A stretch of DNA of 64,000 nt from contig JACGCN010000034.1 in NCBI GenBank assembly GCA_014905825.1, positions 434,001 through 498,000 on the forward strand, written 5' to 3'. Shown piece after piece: positions 37,158 through 49,445 of the stretch; within the stretch, counting starts at the first letter, position 1; each line of letters opens with the position of its first letter. A model generated the notes under the pieces. The model did not search any database. It was given only the letters and a program-made list of their open reading frames with translations, and had not been told where the DNA came from. The translations under genes were made by a program, and so were the position numbers. Source of the stretch: Lyophyllum atratum. Its lineage: Eukaryota > Basidiomycota > Agaricomycetes > Agaricales > Lyophyllaceae.

Positions 37158-37206
37158 CTCGGACGATCCGGAAGTGTATGGTTCCATCACGCTTCCGGCT
37201 TCCGAG
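37158..37206. promoter_or_regulatory. Second copy of the CCGGAAG...CTTCCGG inverted repeat
   Basis: Same dyad as at 31430-31481 with few changes; both arms are kept while nearby positions differ. It lies 35-85 bp before the DAK1 ATG. Confidence 0.45.
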
Positions 37207-37241
37207 CCCCTGTGCGATACCCCGCTTTGCCACCAACCACC

Positions 37242-39632
37242 ATGTCTGTGCAAAGTAAGCCATTTCCCAATCAACAGACGAGATCCACGAACGAACTTGA
37301 ATGTTTATCTGATAGACAAGCATTGCTTGAATACTCCTGCATCTCTGGTCCTCGATTCACTTCGCGGCTTGTGTGCAGTCAACCCCAAACTCGTCCTTGA
37401 TGAGCAAAACAAAAGTAAGTCCTCGCACTGGCCTTCTTACCAAGCGATTTAAGCAAGGTCAGCCGTCTATCTTGGATCGCACGATAAATCAAAGGTGGCG
37501 CTTTTGTGCGGGGGTGGCTCTGGCCACGAACCCGCTCATGCCGGCTTCGTAGGTAACAAACTTTCCACAATGCGCTACCTGTTTCTTGCTCACGTGAATA
37601 TGTCAGGCCAAGGGATGTTGACAGGTAGGTCGACTCGGCTGACCAGTTAGGTACGATTTATACGTGTCGCACAGGCGCCGTCTGTGGAAATGTCTTCGCC
37701 TCCCCAAACGCTAGTCAGGTACTTCGTGGGATCGAACTCGTGGATAACGACAAAGGGTACGTCAATCCCGGTAAGGGTTTGTCCTACCTTACTGACAAGT
37801 ATTTATAGAACGGTTATTATCGTCAAGTGACTTAACAATTCAGTACATTTCTTTTGCTTTGCAACTCAACATTTTTCTAGGAATTACACTGGGGATGTAC
37901 TGAATTTTGGACTCGCCAAGGAACAGTATGCTGCCCTCCATCCTGAGAAGGCCGAACGGGTCAAATTCATCATCGTAGGCGACGACGTCGCAGTAGGCAA
38001 AACCCAGGGCAGCATTGTTGGCAGAAGGTACGAATGTTTATTTGTTTTCAAATGGTTCACATCTCACAGGCCACTAGGGGGCTCACCGGGACGGTTCTTG
38101 TGTACAAGATCGCAGGCGCCCTCGCCGACCGCGGTGGGGGTCTTGACGATGTCTCCAACATTGCCCAGTGGGTTGCTTCCAATGTAGCGACCATCGGTGT
38201 CGGTTTGGACCACTGTCACGTATGTGTACCAACAATTAATGTGATTCATCGCTCACCTCTCTACAGGTACCTGGCACTGCAGCAGCATCTTCCCATCTTC
38301 AAGCTGATGAGATCGAAATAGGAATGGGTATCCACAATGAAAGCGGGAACCGCCGTCTCTCCCCGAACCCGCCTCTCAATGAGCTTATTCCCCAGCTTCT
38401 TGATCTCCTGACATCGACCTCGGACCCTGAGCGTTCTTTCCTGCCGTTCCGCGGTCAGAAAGGTAAAGATGAGGTTGTTCTTTTGGTCAACAACCTTGGC
38501 GGAATCAGTGAGCTCGAGCTTGGTGCCATCGTAAGCGAGGCGCGTCGCGCTCTCAATGCGAGAGGCATTACCGTACACCGTGTTTTGTCAGGTAGTTTTA
38601 TGGTGAGTTGTCCATTAATTACGTTATGTCGGCGTGTTATTTAATATGCTTGAGTAGACAAGCCTCAACATGCCAGGATTTTCAATTACCCTCCTCCTCC
38701 TCCCTACCGAAGACGCCACTTCTGCTCCGTCGGCGTCCCTTCTTCTGTCTCTGCTCGACGAGCATGCCGAGGCTCCAGGATGGAAATGGTCGTCCCGTAC
38801 AGCGCCCCCTACTCAACCTCAGACTGCAACAGGTGCTGCCCAGGCGGTCCAACGGCCATCGGGATCGCCATTGAAAGCATCCGATAATACCGTCTTCAAG
38901 GCAAGCGTCGAACGTGCATGCAAGGCCGTGATTGCTGCTGAGCCAGAAATTACACGGATGGACACTATTGCTGGAGACGGTGACTGCGGCCTTACCCTTA
39001 AGGTAAGCCATATCCTGATCTGTGTTTGCCCAAATCGTTAATCATGGACATTTCTCTATTTTAGGCTGGAGCTGAAGCCGTTCTCGAGAAACTTTCGGAA
39101 GGTAGCGTCGACGGAAGCGATCTGGTCGGTTCTGTCATCACCGTCGCCCGAGTAGCCGAGGAAGCGATGGGAGGCACCAGTGGAGCACTCTATTCGTGCG
39201 TGTTTCTTCCACAGTCTATACCTTGATATTTATACCCTCGCGCCGCTTCCATCATGATCTAGTATCTTCTTCTCGGCGCTCGCACAAGGCCTTCAATCCC
39301 AGTCCACTGGCAGCCCAACCGTTACCCCGGAGGCATGGAGTAAGGCCCTCACATATGCGCTGCAGAAGCTGTATACCTACACAAGGGCCCGCCCACCTTC
39401 GCGCACACTTGTGGACCCCCTGGCCGCGTTTATCGAAACGTTCGCCCAGAGCACTGGCAGGGATGCGGCAGCGGCTGTCAAAGCTGCTGCGGCCGCCGCG
39501 GAGAAGACGAAGGACGTGGAGGCTAAGGCTGGACGCAGCGCGTATGTGGAGGGCGCTCGTCTGAAGGAGGAGCGAGTTGCGGATCCGGGCGCGTGGGGTG
39601 TTAAGACTATTCTGGAGAGTCTGTTGGGATGA
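37242..39632 (+). CDS. DAK1: Dihydroxyacetone kinase
   Basis: Phosphorylates dihydroxyacetone with ATP, serving glycerol and formaldehyde-linked C3 metabolism and detoxifying dihydroxyacetone. A 13-nt first exon (37242-37254, MSVQ) joins to [20 protein letters not shown]; the start is supported by the usual MSVQNKH head of fungal Dak proteins. Next come [17 protein letters not shown] (substrate-binding DhaK loop), [60 protein letters not shown], the covalent substrate His region GLDHCHVPGT, and, after a linker, the ATP-binding DhaL domain with [33 protein letters not shown] and the C-terminal [16 protein letters not shown]. About ten exons, short introns. Length and domain order are those of the single-chain ATP-dependent enzymes of fungi. 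Its proximal promoter is copy 2 of the duplicated segment. Confidence 0.94.
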
Positions 39633-40677
39633 TCTCGAGACTGCCATGGATATCCATCTAACAGAAACATTCAACAATGTACATTAAGGTAGTGTTTGGA
39701 AATACGCATGGCGGGCTGCTTTGGTTGCCGCTGCCAACCCTATGGTCAACCGTACACCCAGGGAGTTGCACGCCAACATGCAAAGCCCTTTTCTCACGGT
39801 AAACGCTGATACGGTCCACAAGATGCGTCATGATCACGATAGCCTACTACTCGAGGCCTTCACCTTCCAGCCGGAGGGTATGCGGGTACACTACACGGAC
39901 ATGACCATTTTCGATTAGGTGTGCGTGTGCCAGTGATAACTTATTCCTCCACTAGTACCTCGCGGGACTGTACAAGACTGTACCCAACGTACACCTCTCC
40001 ATACCAGCGTTTGCTCGATGTCAAACATCCCTTTCGCTCGGCGTTGCGGACTACGGTCCGATCTTCTTTGAGCGTTTTCCTTGTCGATATCGGAAGATCC
40101 ATATGCTTGGCTGTCTACACTCCACCATCTGTCACTATGTAGTGCGATAGGGGTGCCGGCAATTATCGTTTTTCCGCCAAAATGTACCCAGTGACATCGT
40201 GTAAACTTCCTGGTTGGTATTGATCATGCCTGTATCAGTGTATGTATACACTTCAAAGATGAACAAACCCCGGGGGCTCGGAGATCGGAGTGTAACCTAT
40301 TCATTCAGGGATCAAGGAGGCTGGAAGAAGATGTCAGCTGTACCACAGCGCATGGTCATGGGAAGTGTCCGTGTCGTTATGGAGAATCTTGACATGGTTC
40401 GACAGACAGAAGAATGCCGGATACAACGGAGGTGTTATATCGCATTACCGATACAGACTTCAACATACAATGACAAGAAAACCATGAAATTCATTATAAC
40501 AAAGGACATACATCATGCAAAAAATCGTGACTCGGGAGACAGGTACAGGTATGTAGGGGATGGTATACGAAGCCAAGACAATTTTCGACTCCTGTACACT
40601 ATGTATTATCCGGGTTGCATCAATATATAGCATCGAGATATCACAGCCGCTAGAACCCACTAACGAGAAGATCAAGA
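39633..40677. other. Intergenic between convergent DAK1 and hexose transporter genes
   Basis: About 1 kb. A plus-strand frame at 40214-40630 is open for 138 codons but its composition is not coding-like and it lacks splice context. No repeat was noticed. Confidence 0.45.
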
Positions 40678-42858
40678 TTAAACCTTCTCATCTGATGCGC
40701 TATCTTGTTGGACGTCCCCCTTTTCAGGGTGAACAGCGCCGCCTTCTGCCTGGAGGTGTCGGCGGTACTGCAATGATTTGACGGGGGTGGTGTTCTGGTA
40801 CATGAGATCGATCTGCTCGAGTGACAGTCCCTTGGTCTGGGGGATTGGGAACGTCAGCAAGAGTCAATAGCCAGAGCGCAGCATGATGAGTACCTCAGGA
40901 ATGCAGAAGTATGTGAAGATGATGCAGCAGAAGCATGTGGAGCCCCAGACGAAGAACACTTTAGCCTCGAGACCAGCAGATCCGACTTCCTTGTTGACAA
41001 GGTAGGGCGCTGAGAGAAAATGTCAATGAGATGCCAGCATCAGGGACAAAATGAATGGACTGACTCGCATAACCGATACCGAAGTTCCATAGCCTTGATA
41101 GGTGATGAATACACTTGACTTGATGTTGATGTGATTAAAAGCAACTCACCAGTTGCTGGCAACGGATAGCGACATGGCCTTGGCACGAACTTGTAGAGGG
41201 AAGATTTCACCAGTAATGACCCAGGCGATAGGACCCCATGTCGAAGCGAAGAAGGCCTGGGAAAGGGTTCAGTGTTTATGTTCATGGGAAGTAAGAAAAC
41301 TTGGTCTTACAATGTAGATGCAGACAAATGCGATCAGGACCTTTTGACCGGCAACGTTATTGACGGAAATGGTGACACCAACAATGGCCACGATGAACTC
41401 GCACAAGCACATTCCAACAGCGCCGATAAGTAGGAGGCGGCGACGCCCGAAGCGCTCAACACCCCACATGCCAGGCAAGGTCATGAACACATTGACGACG
41501 TTGGTAGCGATGGAAATGAGGAAAGGATCCTGGATGCCAGAGTTCTTGAAGAAAGTCGTGCCGTAGTAGAAGATGAAATTGATTCCCGTCAGCTGTTGCC
41601 ATGCCTGAATGAAGATACCAGTAAGTGTTCGCAGAGCAATCTTGTTCTTTGTGAATTTGAAGCAGTCAAGGTAAGAGCTTTCGCCCAACGCCAATTCAGC
41701 CTCGAGGTTGGCACGGATCTCGTCGAGCTCAATTTCAATTTCGGGATCTGTTGTGCGGAAGCCCGTAAGTCTGCTGAGGGAAATAGCAGCATCGGCATCG
41801 CGGCCACGTTTGATGAGCCAACGGGGGGACTAGAACATAAGTCTTGGTCACCCTTGTCATCTGGAAAACAGAAGAGATGTACCTCGGGAAGCAAGGACAT
41901 TCCACCGGCGAGAATGAAAGCCCACACAAATTGGATGGCAATGGGAATGCGATATGAAGAGTGGTCATCGCGATATTGAGTTCCATTGTTGACACATGCC
42001 GCGATAAGCAGACCGATTGTGATTGCCCATTGGTATGTCGAGACGACGGCCCCACGAATCCATTTAGGAGAACTAGGATGTCTTGGTCAAGATCACACTG
42101 GCGTAATAATGGAGTGAGAACGCACCATTCGGATTGGTACATAGGAATCAAGCAAGAAACAAGACCAACACCAAGACCAGCAAAAACACGACCGACGACC
42201 TACCGATCGGTCAGTTCTGATGCGAAAATATGGATAAGAAAAACGTACAAAAAGAGGGATCTCCGTTGCAGCAGTTTGCATCGCGACACCAGCAGAGAAA
42301 ATGAGACAGGCGAACACGATACCCTAGAAATTTGTGAGAGAAAATTAAGCGCAAAGGACATTAATCCCGTACCCATTTTCTGCCCATGTAATCTGCACGA
42401 GTTATTAGGAAAATCCAAAGCAGACGGATGAAGGTATGTACCAGCAGTGGGAGCGGCCAGGAGTGCACCAAAGAAAGTACCCGCGGACAGGATGGAAACA
42501 ACCAAGGATTCATTCGAGGAAGAAATGCTGTAGCCAATCTCCTTAGAGGGGTCAGGATGACCGAAGGTCCTCAACCAGTCCTTCATCTCCTTGACACCAG
42601 CAATAACACCAGTATCATAACCGAAGAGGATACCTCCAAACGCGCTGAACGCTGGAGATATGGTTGATGAGAAACCCGAAGATTGGTACACAACGACAAA
42701 GGCGGCCCACCTGTCATGGCAATGCCAGCGAACTTGTTCTATGGGAGGGAAGCGCGGCGTTAGAGAAGTCATACTCAGTACACTCGAAGAGCAAAACATA
42801 TCACCTTGGGTGCATTGGCACCGACACCTCCGCCTGTTGCAACTGCGCCTCCAGGCAT
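40678..42858 (-). CDS. HXT: Hexose transporter, major facilitator superfamily
   Basis: Sugar/H+ symporter or facilitator of the plasma membrane with twelve helices. From the ATG at 42858: MPGGAVATGGGVGANAPKV; AFGGILFGYDTGVIAGVKEM (helix 1 signature); SLVVSILSAGTFFGALLAAP; a PESPR-type motif before helix 7 (RWLIKRGRDADAAISLSRLT); QAWQQLTGINFIFYYGTTFF (helix 7, substrate-binding QQLTGIN); MWGVERFGRRRLLLIGAVGM; the helix 10-11 block WGPIAWVITGEIFPLQVRAK; and the PETKGLSLEQID signature at the C-terminus followed by a hydrophilic tail ending ASDEKV. About ten exons. All family motifs are intact. Substrate range cannot be told; the QQLTGIN and PETKGLSLEQI motifs favour glucose or a related monosaccharide. 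Confidence 0.93.
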
Positions 42859-42936
42859 TTTCGCGGAAGAAAGCAAGTACTTGGGGGGTGGTTGGAAGTA
42901 CGAACTGCCAAGCCATATCCGAGGCGGTAGAGCGCA

Positions 42937-42943
42937 TTTTATA
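42937..42943 (-). promoter_or_regulatory. TATA box of the hexose transporter gene
   Basis: TATAAAA on the minus strand, about 80 bp before the ATG at 42858. Confidence 0.5.
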
Positions 42944-45638
42944 GGAGAAGAACCATATGGAAGAGAGTCAAAATCCAAGGACAAGATCCATCGCCGATGG
43001 GATCTGATCCAGTTTGTCACTTGCCAAATTCAGACGATATCCGGATGCGTCCCTTGTTCTGCCAAGCCCAAATATCTATCAGCCCCACCATCAACGCCAT
43101 TTTACAAATGCGGGGCGCAAACATAGGGGCAGCGGGTTGAAGTGGGAGGGTCAGGTGTGGCCAGCTCATTCCTAGTACGGGTGCCAAGGTGGTCCTTCGT
43201 CGTTGAGTGAATGTCGACTGAGCGGACCTCGGAGCGGCAAGAAAACGTGGTAGAGTCAGTTTACATGCTTAATGACACGCTCTGCGTGAATGGAGAAGTT
43301 CAGAAACGAAGCCTGTTTCCAGGTTGTCTCGCGACGCAAGTACAGGGCCTGGAATGTGATTTTTGATCAACGTGGAGAAGCAGGTGGGGGCAGTTGGGGC
43401 GTCGTCTAACGTCGTCTGCGTGTCCGCCCCTCGGGGGTCGGTCTGGGTCGGTCGAACTTGATCTATCTTGATGCTCTTCCTTAGCAATTCCCTGCGTGGA
43501 GACAGAATTGTCGGCTGTCCGCCTGATATGTTGATTCATGGACAGTCTACAGACATGAAGGATCACCTTAAAACGGACTTACATATGCATCGATGGGATT
43601 GTTTGGAACCATTGGTTCCCATGTTTAGACTTATGGACCCTACGTATCACATGGTGCCTCGGTACATTCCAGCGGTGGGGTGGCACTGGAGTGATCGAAC
43701 TCAATAAGACTTTTCGGTTGGAGGAGGCACAAGGAAATCTACTAATTACCAAGGCCGGCAAATAAGTATCTGAGTGGGAAGTTGTGGGGTTCTATGGTTT
43801 TGTGCCTGAAGGCTCCACATGAATCTCGTGACATGTGAATGGTTAAAAGACTTACCGAACTGCGAAAATGTAAGTAAGAAGAGCGCAAGATCGCACCATT
43901 TTTTCAAGTGGGAGCAGAGCTGCACCAGCTAAGAATCGATATCCATGACGGCTTAAGATCCAGCTAGTACTACGCAACGAAGGATCATGTAACATTTTTC
44001 TGTTATGGTTATGTCGAAGATGCGTCTGATTGGCATAACGAGATTTTCCTTGATGCAACACCGGCTGGGCCTTTTCGTGGATTCGTAACTGTCCTTCTTG
44101 ACAACTTTGCCAAGAGCGGTTGATCGATGGGTGTTTGATCGTAAGCACCGCCGAGCCTCGGGGTCAGAGCACAGACAAGTAAACACCACAAGGTTTCATC
44201 ACGATACCTCTGATTTAAAATGGGACTGGTGCAGATACTAGAAACCTGACTTTAGCCGTGGGTGAAGACACAGAACTCTCAGCCTCACGAAAAAGTCTCA
44301 ATGTGGCCGCCATTGCACCATCCCTCTTTATCAGCGGCACGGCCCAACTATCCGACAGTGGCACAAGGTGTATATGGGCCAGATGACGGCATCTCAGCTA
44401 TTGGCACTTGACATCTGGAGGAAGGAATCAGCTGGTCATTCAAAGGTTATAGAACATACGCATCCAGTCACCTAACATCAGGCGAAAACGAAGGCTCGAT
44501 GATCGCGAAGGAGAGGACCTGCATAATGGTAAAACCAAAGGGAGAACCATAACCGAGTATGCCGCACCAGTTATCTTGCAGAGGGACTCGTGGGCTGTGG
44601 TGCGGTCCCGCGACGGAGGCTAAATTTACCACCACAACTTCGACAGGTGCGAATACTCAAAGATGGAAGTTGATAAAGATCCCATATATGGTGAAAACGA
44701 GAGATATCGGTCCCAGAGCAACATGTTCTGGGAATAGGATCCTGCGGGCCGGAGAAGGTTTGTTCTTTTCACGGATAAGGGACCGAGGATGCCAGCCATA
44801 GCCGTGGGCACGGTCATTCGTCTGTTTTGCGATAGATCTTCTCCCCTGACATTCAGTTGTCGGGTCCTAATCAGGTAGCAGCCTTGGAACGGATCATTAA
44901 CCTTCTCGGAAGGCTGTCGGGATACCATAGCCAAGACACGAAAGGACAGGGTAACATTATGGAAGCTCAGAATGATGTTCGAGGATGGGAAGAAGCACGT
45001 CCTGCCATTGTCATAAGTCGAGGTCCTCCACGTCACGCGGCCCCGTCTGAATTGTGTATTGAAGTCCGATCCAGAACTGTTTCAAATTTCGAGATAGACA
45101 TCTGATTGAGAAGAATATGTCACCCTCTGCCGCTGGATCCTTGCGCGTACTATAAAGGGATGTAGACACGTCAGAATGCCCTTGACAAATGCGCGCCTTG
45201 GCAGGCATGTACTTAGTGGCGTTGGTCCGTTAGGAAGTCGCAGCCTGGGGTCGGAGTGCTCCCTGCGGCAGTCTAATAGAGAGCGCATATCCTTGAATTC
45301 ATTCTCTGACGCGTTGAGCGGATTCCTGGCACGGATTATCAGTGATAAACATGACATACAAGGACTGACTTCCTCTTCATAGACTTTGGGTAAATGCGTT
45401 GTAGGGAAAGACGACTGGTCGCGTAGTAGACAGATGCATGCTCCACCATTGAATTAGGAACAACATGTACCTTCGAACCAGAGTCGCCAACCAAAATGTT
45501 ACTGACCATGAGGAAGTTTAACAATGAAGTCATCCTCATTGGCTAGTGTACAGCCACGTGCTCGGAGGAAAAAGCGGAGGAAAGCTTCTCGAATCAATAG
45601 AAATAAACAACCTCTTCTTCTGGTCATTCTCGCTAGCC
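42944..45638. other. Gene-poor stretch (2.7 kb)
   Basis: Upstream region of the hexose transporter and of the heme lyase gene. Open frames up to 136 codons (44626-45036, minus) have no family resemblance, splice context or codon bias. The length suggests a long regulatory region or decayed sequence; I see no repeat or transposon ends. Confidence 0.45.
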
Positions 45639-46546
45639 ATGGGACAGACAGCTTCTCTTCCTAATAATGCCCTAACGAAACCTCCAGCGACCGCATCTGG
45701 TTGCCCAGTGCCCCATAAAACGGTGGACGCGTCGGCCGCGTCATGTCCAGTCGCTCACGACGCACCCGCGAAAGCAGCGCAATGCCCGATCGACCACGAA
45801 GGCGTGAATCCTCTCAACCAGATGCCACATCTTGCCCAGGCACCCGCGCCTAACCAGACTATCCAACTTTCAACAGAAAGGACAGGGTCTTCGATACCCC
45901 GAGACAACACAGCAAAATGGGACTACCCGTCACCGCAGCAGTTTTATAACGCACTCGTCCGGAAGGGCTGGGAGACGCCCGAGGAACATGTGGAGACTAT
46001 GGTTGACATTCATAATTTTTTGAATGAGCGAGCGTGGATGGAAGTTCTCAAGTGGGAGAAGAGGCAGTATACGTGAGTTTCTGGGTGTTATTTCGGAGGG
46101 TCACACTCACCAAGTGGAATATTCATGCAGCCATGATGATATCCAGCTCGCGCGGTTTAAAGGTCGGCCAGGCGAGATGTCGCCCAAAGCTCGGTTTTGG
46201 ATGTTCGCCGGGTGGCTACTGCCTTCACGATTCAAGTCAGTCACCACATGTTTTTACCGCCATAGAAGTATGCATACGACTCTCAATTTTTAGCTCGGAG
46301 GCACCATTCGATCGTCATGACTGGGTAGTCCGACGCCCACAAACGGGCGAAGAGGTTCGCTACGTCATCGACTACTACTCTGCCCCTCCTGAACCGGATG
46401 GTTCACCCGTCTTCTCGCTCGACGTGCGGCCTGCTTTGGACAGCTTTGGCAGTGTGAAGGAGCGTATTTCAGTCGCTACTGAGGAAGCCTGGACAACCTT
46501 CCGCCATGAACAAAAGCCAGACAACACTGTGCGAGAACCGAAGTAG
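45639..46546 (+). CDS. CYC3: Cytochrome c heme lyase (holocytochrome c synthase)
   Basis: Mitochondrial intermembrane-space enzyme that attaches heme covalently to apocytochrome c or c1. Three exons (45639-46072, 46131 to about 46234, about 46292-46546). The N-terminus carries three heme-regulatory Cys-Pro motifs (GCPVPH, SCPVAH, QCPIDH). The catalytic part has [58 protein letters not shown], and [20 protein letters not shown] with VIDYYSAP and DVRPALDS near the end. These are the conserved family blocks, including the His of FDRHDW expected to ligate heme iron. Length (about 264 residues) is normal. Whether it serves cytochrome c or c1 is not clear; many basidiomycetes have one gene for both. 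Confidence 0.93.
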
Positions 46547-47202
46547 CACATCGAGTACCCCGCCTAGTCCCTCCCCCCACTCCGTATCCTCTAGATCTCG
46601 TTTAACTTACATGGGTAATATTAGCATTGCACTACGATAATCTGAAATTTGCTTTGTCCAATTTAGGTTTTCCTTAGCCTTGCTCGCACGTTGAGACCTT
46701 CGGCCCTGACGTCTACGGTCTAGTGTGATTGGCAGCCCTAGAAACCTGCAGAACGTCGCCCCGCCGCTGTTTCCGCCTTTGACGCCCAGGGATTTGGCCG
46801 GGATCACTGACCAATTTGAATATGCCGTAATTTTGCGGTCTGGGAGGGTGTGCGCCGCCTAGGGGCTTCGGATTTGACCTCTCTTGGAGAAAGGAGCTTT
46901 GCCTCCGAGACAGGTGTTGTTATGGCCTCGCCCCCAATATGTTGGAACGGAAGAAGGTGGACTAGAAAGAAGTCTGCACATGGATAGCTTTCATATAATG
47001 AAATATTCCGACAAGTAGCTTTGTTTATGACAATAACGTTCTGGAAAGGTACATGTATGGGGAGGTCTAGTGTTACATAGTCGGATGGCGGACGCGGCTG
47101 TTCCGAACTCGGCAAGTCCTGCCACGTGACCCATGAAATTTCTTGTGGCGGGTGAACGACGTGAACTTGTCCACGTCTCTACCGTTCCTCGCCCGCTTCA
47201 AC
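46547..47202. other. Intergenic, no gene seen
   Basis: 3' flank of the heme lyase gene and upstream region of TIM44. A minus-strand frame at 46804-47115 is open for 103 codons but unsupported. Confidence 0.45.
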
Positions 47203-48918
47203 ATGCTCCCTCGCCATCTTCAAAGTCTCGTTGTGCGCAGCGCGACTCGCTCCCGCACTCGGCTTCAGCTCGCTCATCAACCCGCTCTTCACCCAGCGCC
47301 ATTCCGGATAACAAGCACTGCTGGGTTCCACTCATCTGCGCGACGCCAGAATGAGGTCCCGAAATCACCGTTTCAAACATTCGTAGATGTACTACGGGAC
47401 GAGCTACGGAAGAACAGGGAGCTGCAGGACAATGTAAAGCAACTGCAGGGCGACGTGGACAAGCTGCAGGACTCCGAGGCAATGAAAAAAGCAAGAGCAG
47501 CGTACGAGCGCGCACGGGTGAGTTTAGTATTCATGACATTTACATTCGTGGAGTACTGAGTGACCGTTTTCTGACAGCTTACATCGAGTATTAAAGAGAA
47601 CCCTCGGTTACGGGCTGCGGCGGAGGAACTGAAGAAGACCGGCGTGAAGGTCGGGGATGCCGTTTCTGAGGCATTGAAAACGATGGAAGAAAGCGAGTTG
47701 ATGCGTGCAGTGAGTATCGCGACCTGAGTCGTAGTTCGTCCTCCCCTCAACCCGTCCTGCAGGTCTCAAGAGCGTCTGCCGCGTTGTCCTCTACTATTGA
47801 AAAGTCCACTGAGCCAATACGCAAAACTGCGGCGTACAAGACTCTTTCTGAGACTTTGGTCGATGCCCTAGATGATAGCGGCAGTGCAAAACACGCTGGA
47901 TTCGAGGAAAAGGAGGCCCGACGACTGCGGCGGCAGAAGCGGCTCGCAAAGGCTGGCAAAGGGGATGGGCTTGGCCCGGCTGGGTCACGAGTCACTGCAG
48001 ACCCAGAGTACGTTCTTACTATAAATCACGGCCAATGAAGTGCTAACGGGTGGTTGCGGCATAGAGCTGGCCAAGCAGTCGTGCTGCACAAGGACTCACC
48101 ACGGCAAGAAAAGTGGAACAAGCTAAAGGAGACGAACCCTGTGCTGCGGTCGTTTGTGGAGCTACGACAGGCATTTGACGAGTCAGAAAACCCAGTGGTA
48201 TCATCTGTGCGCTCTGTGACGCAGTCGATTGGCTCGTTCTTCGACGAGAACGAGATGGCGCAGGTTATGCGCTCGATGAAGGCTTTCGATCCCGATTTTA
48301 ATCGTGAGAGCTTTGAACGCGAGTTGAGGGAGTACATCGTGCCAGAGGTCGTGGACGCGTATCTGTCGGCAGATCGGGAGGCCCTGCGGTCGTGGTGTAG
48401 CGAAGCGGTACGTTTTCCCCATATCTTACTATGAATATACTCATGTGTCGACCTTAGACGTATAATGTTCTATGGGCAACCATGGAGCATTATCTCCGCC
48501 AGGGACTTCTTAGTGACAGCAAAGTCCTCGACATTCGCCAAGTCGATGTAAGTGCCCATTTATACTTTCCCCAGCTGCACGCTGATTATTGCATCTGAAC
48601 GCTTAGGTTTCGGATGGCAAGATGTTGGAGAATGAAGTTCCCGTATTCCTTGTTCAGTTCTCTACGCAAGAGATCCTAATGTTCCGAAATGCGAAGACGG
48701 GCGAGATCGCGGTCGGGGCGGACAACAAGGTCGAGCAGTGCACATATATTGCTGCAATCACGCGCGTGGAGGAAGAGCTCACTAATGAGCTCACTGGCGG
48801 GTGGAAGGTCGTTGAGGTACGTTGCCCCTCTGGACCACCTGTCCCGTTAACGAAAGAGAAAAAGATGCTAACCCCGTTTACTTAGATGGCGAGGAGGAGT
48901 GCACGGGCATACCTTTAA
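47203..48918 (+). CDS. TIM44: Mitochondrial import inner membrane translocase subunit Tim44
   Basis: Peripheral matrix subunit of the TIM23 motor that anchors mtHsp70 to the import channel. The ATG at 47203 begins a basic presequence (MLPRHLQSLVVRSATRSRTR) without acidic residues. Exons follow through VPKSPFQTFVDVLRDELRKN and a coiled-coil (QDNVKQLQGDVDKLQ), KENPRLRAAAEELKKTGVKV, VSRASAALSSTIEKSTEPIR, a basic KEARRLRRQKR stretch, and the conserved C-terminal lipid-binding domain (ENPVVSSVRSVTQSIGSFFD, EIVPEVVDAYLSAD-type block, YNVLWATMEHYLRQGLLSDS, VPVFLVQFSTQEILMFRNAK). The last exon adds only MARRSARAYL, ending at 48918. About eight exons, introns 50-70 nt. All blocks are present and in order. 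Confidence 0.93.
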
Positions 48919-49445
48919 TCAAAATTGGAGTTTATTCGCTACTACTAAATCTAACTACACTAGATAATATCTGGCTCATCATGGAGACCGAGTACAATCA
49001 CCACTCTTTTCGACTTGCTTGAAATTCTATGTGGACTTTCGTGACAGCAATCCGAGCATCAAGCATCGCCTCCAGGTTTGACTGCTGACGCCGATCTGGA
49101 TTTCTGTATTTGCACGGCCCTTGCTCGACCACCAATCGACAACATAGCCCTGTCCTGCCATCTTGCCCCTCTACTTGAAACAAGCCCACCACTCCGCGGG
49201 TTGTCTAGGAACCAAACCTTCGTCTCAAATAGGAGGGTACATCAAACATTTGAAGTTACAAGAGGACGCTTGAAATGACGGCAGAAGTCCGAGCGTCAAC
49301 ACGTCGCGTGTCGCATCAGAGTATGGGCACGGACACATGAGAGCCAGTTGAAATGGAAATGACGTTCGTTACATCCCTAACACTGGCTGATAGCTCATAC
49401 TGTTCTATCTCGACATTTCTCATCCAAGATCAATCAGATGATGTC
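48919..49445. other. Intergenic between convergent genes, no gene seen
   Basis: 3' flanks of TIM44 and the small secreted protein gene. No coding frame or repeat was recognised. Confidence 0.5.

Larger units (their letters stand above)
36791..37206 (+). repeat. Direct duplication, copy 2, now upstream of DAK1
   Basis: 416 bp homologous to 31071-31481, same orientation. Differences include a GC-rich insertion (CCGGGCGGCGGG, about 37018-37029), an extra CATTACG, and several substitutions. It ends 35 bp before the DAK1 start codon, so the duplicated segment supplies the proximal DAK1 promoter. Confidence 0.92.

Noticed and set aside
40214..40630. 138-codon plus-strand frame between DAK1 and the hexose transporter
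   Set aside because: Composition (Tyr, Met, Asn, Arg-rich) and lack of an ATG in good context argue against coding; no splice sites.
44626..45036. 136-codon minus-strand frame upstream of the heme lyase gene
   Set aside because: No recognisable motif and no codon bias; length alone is not convincing in 2.7 kb of open sequence.
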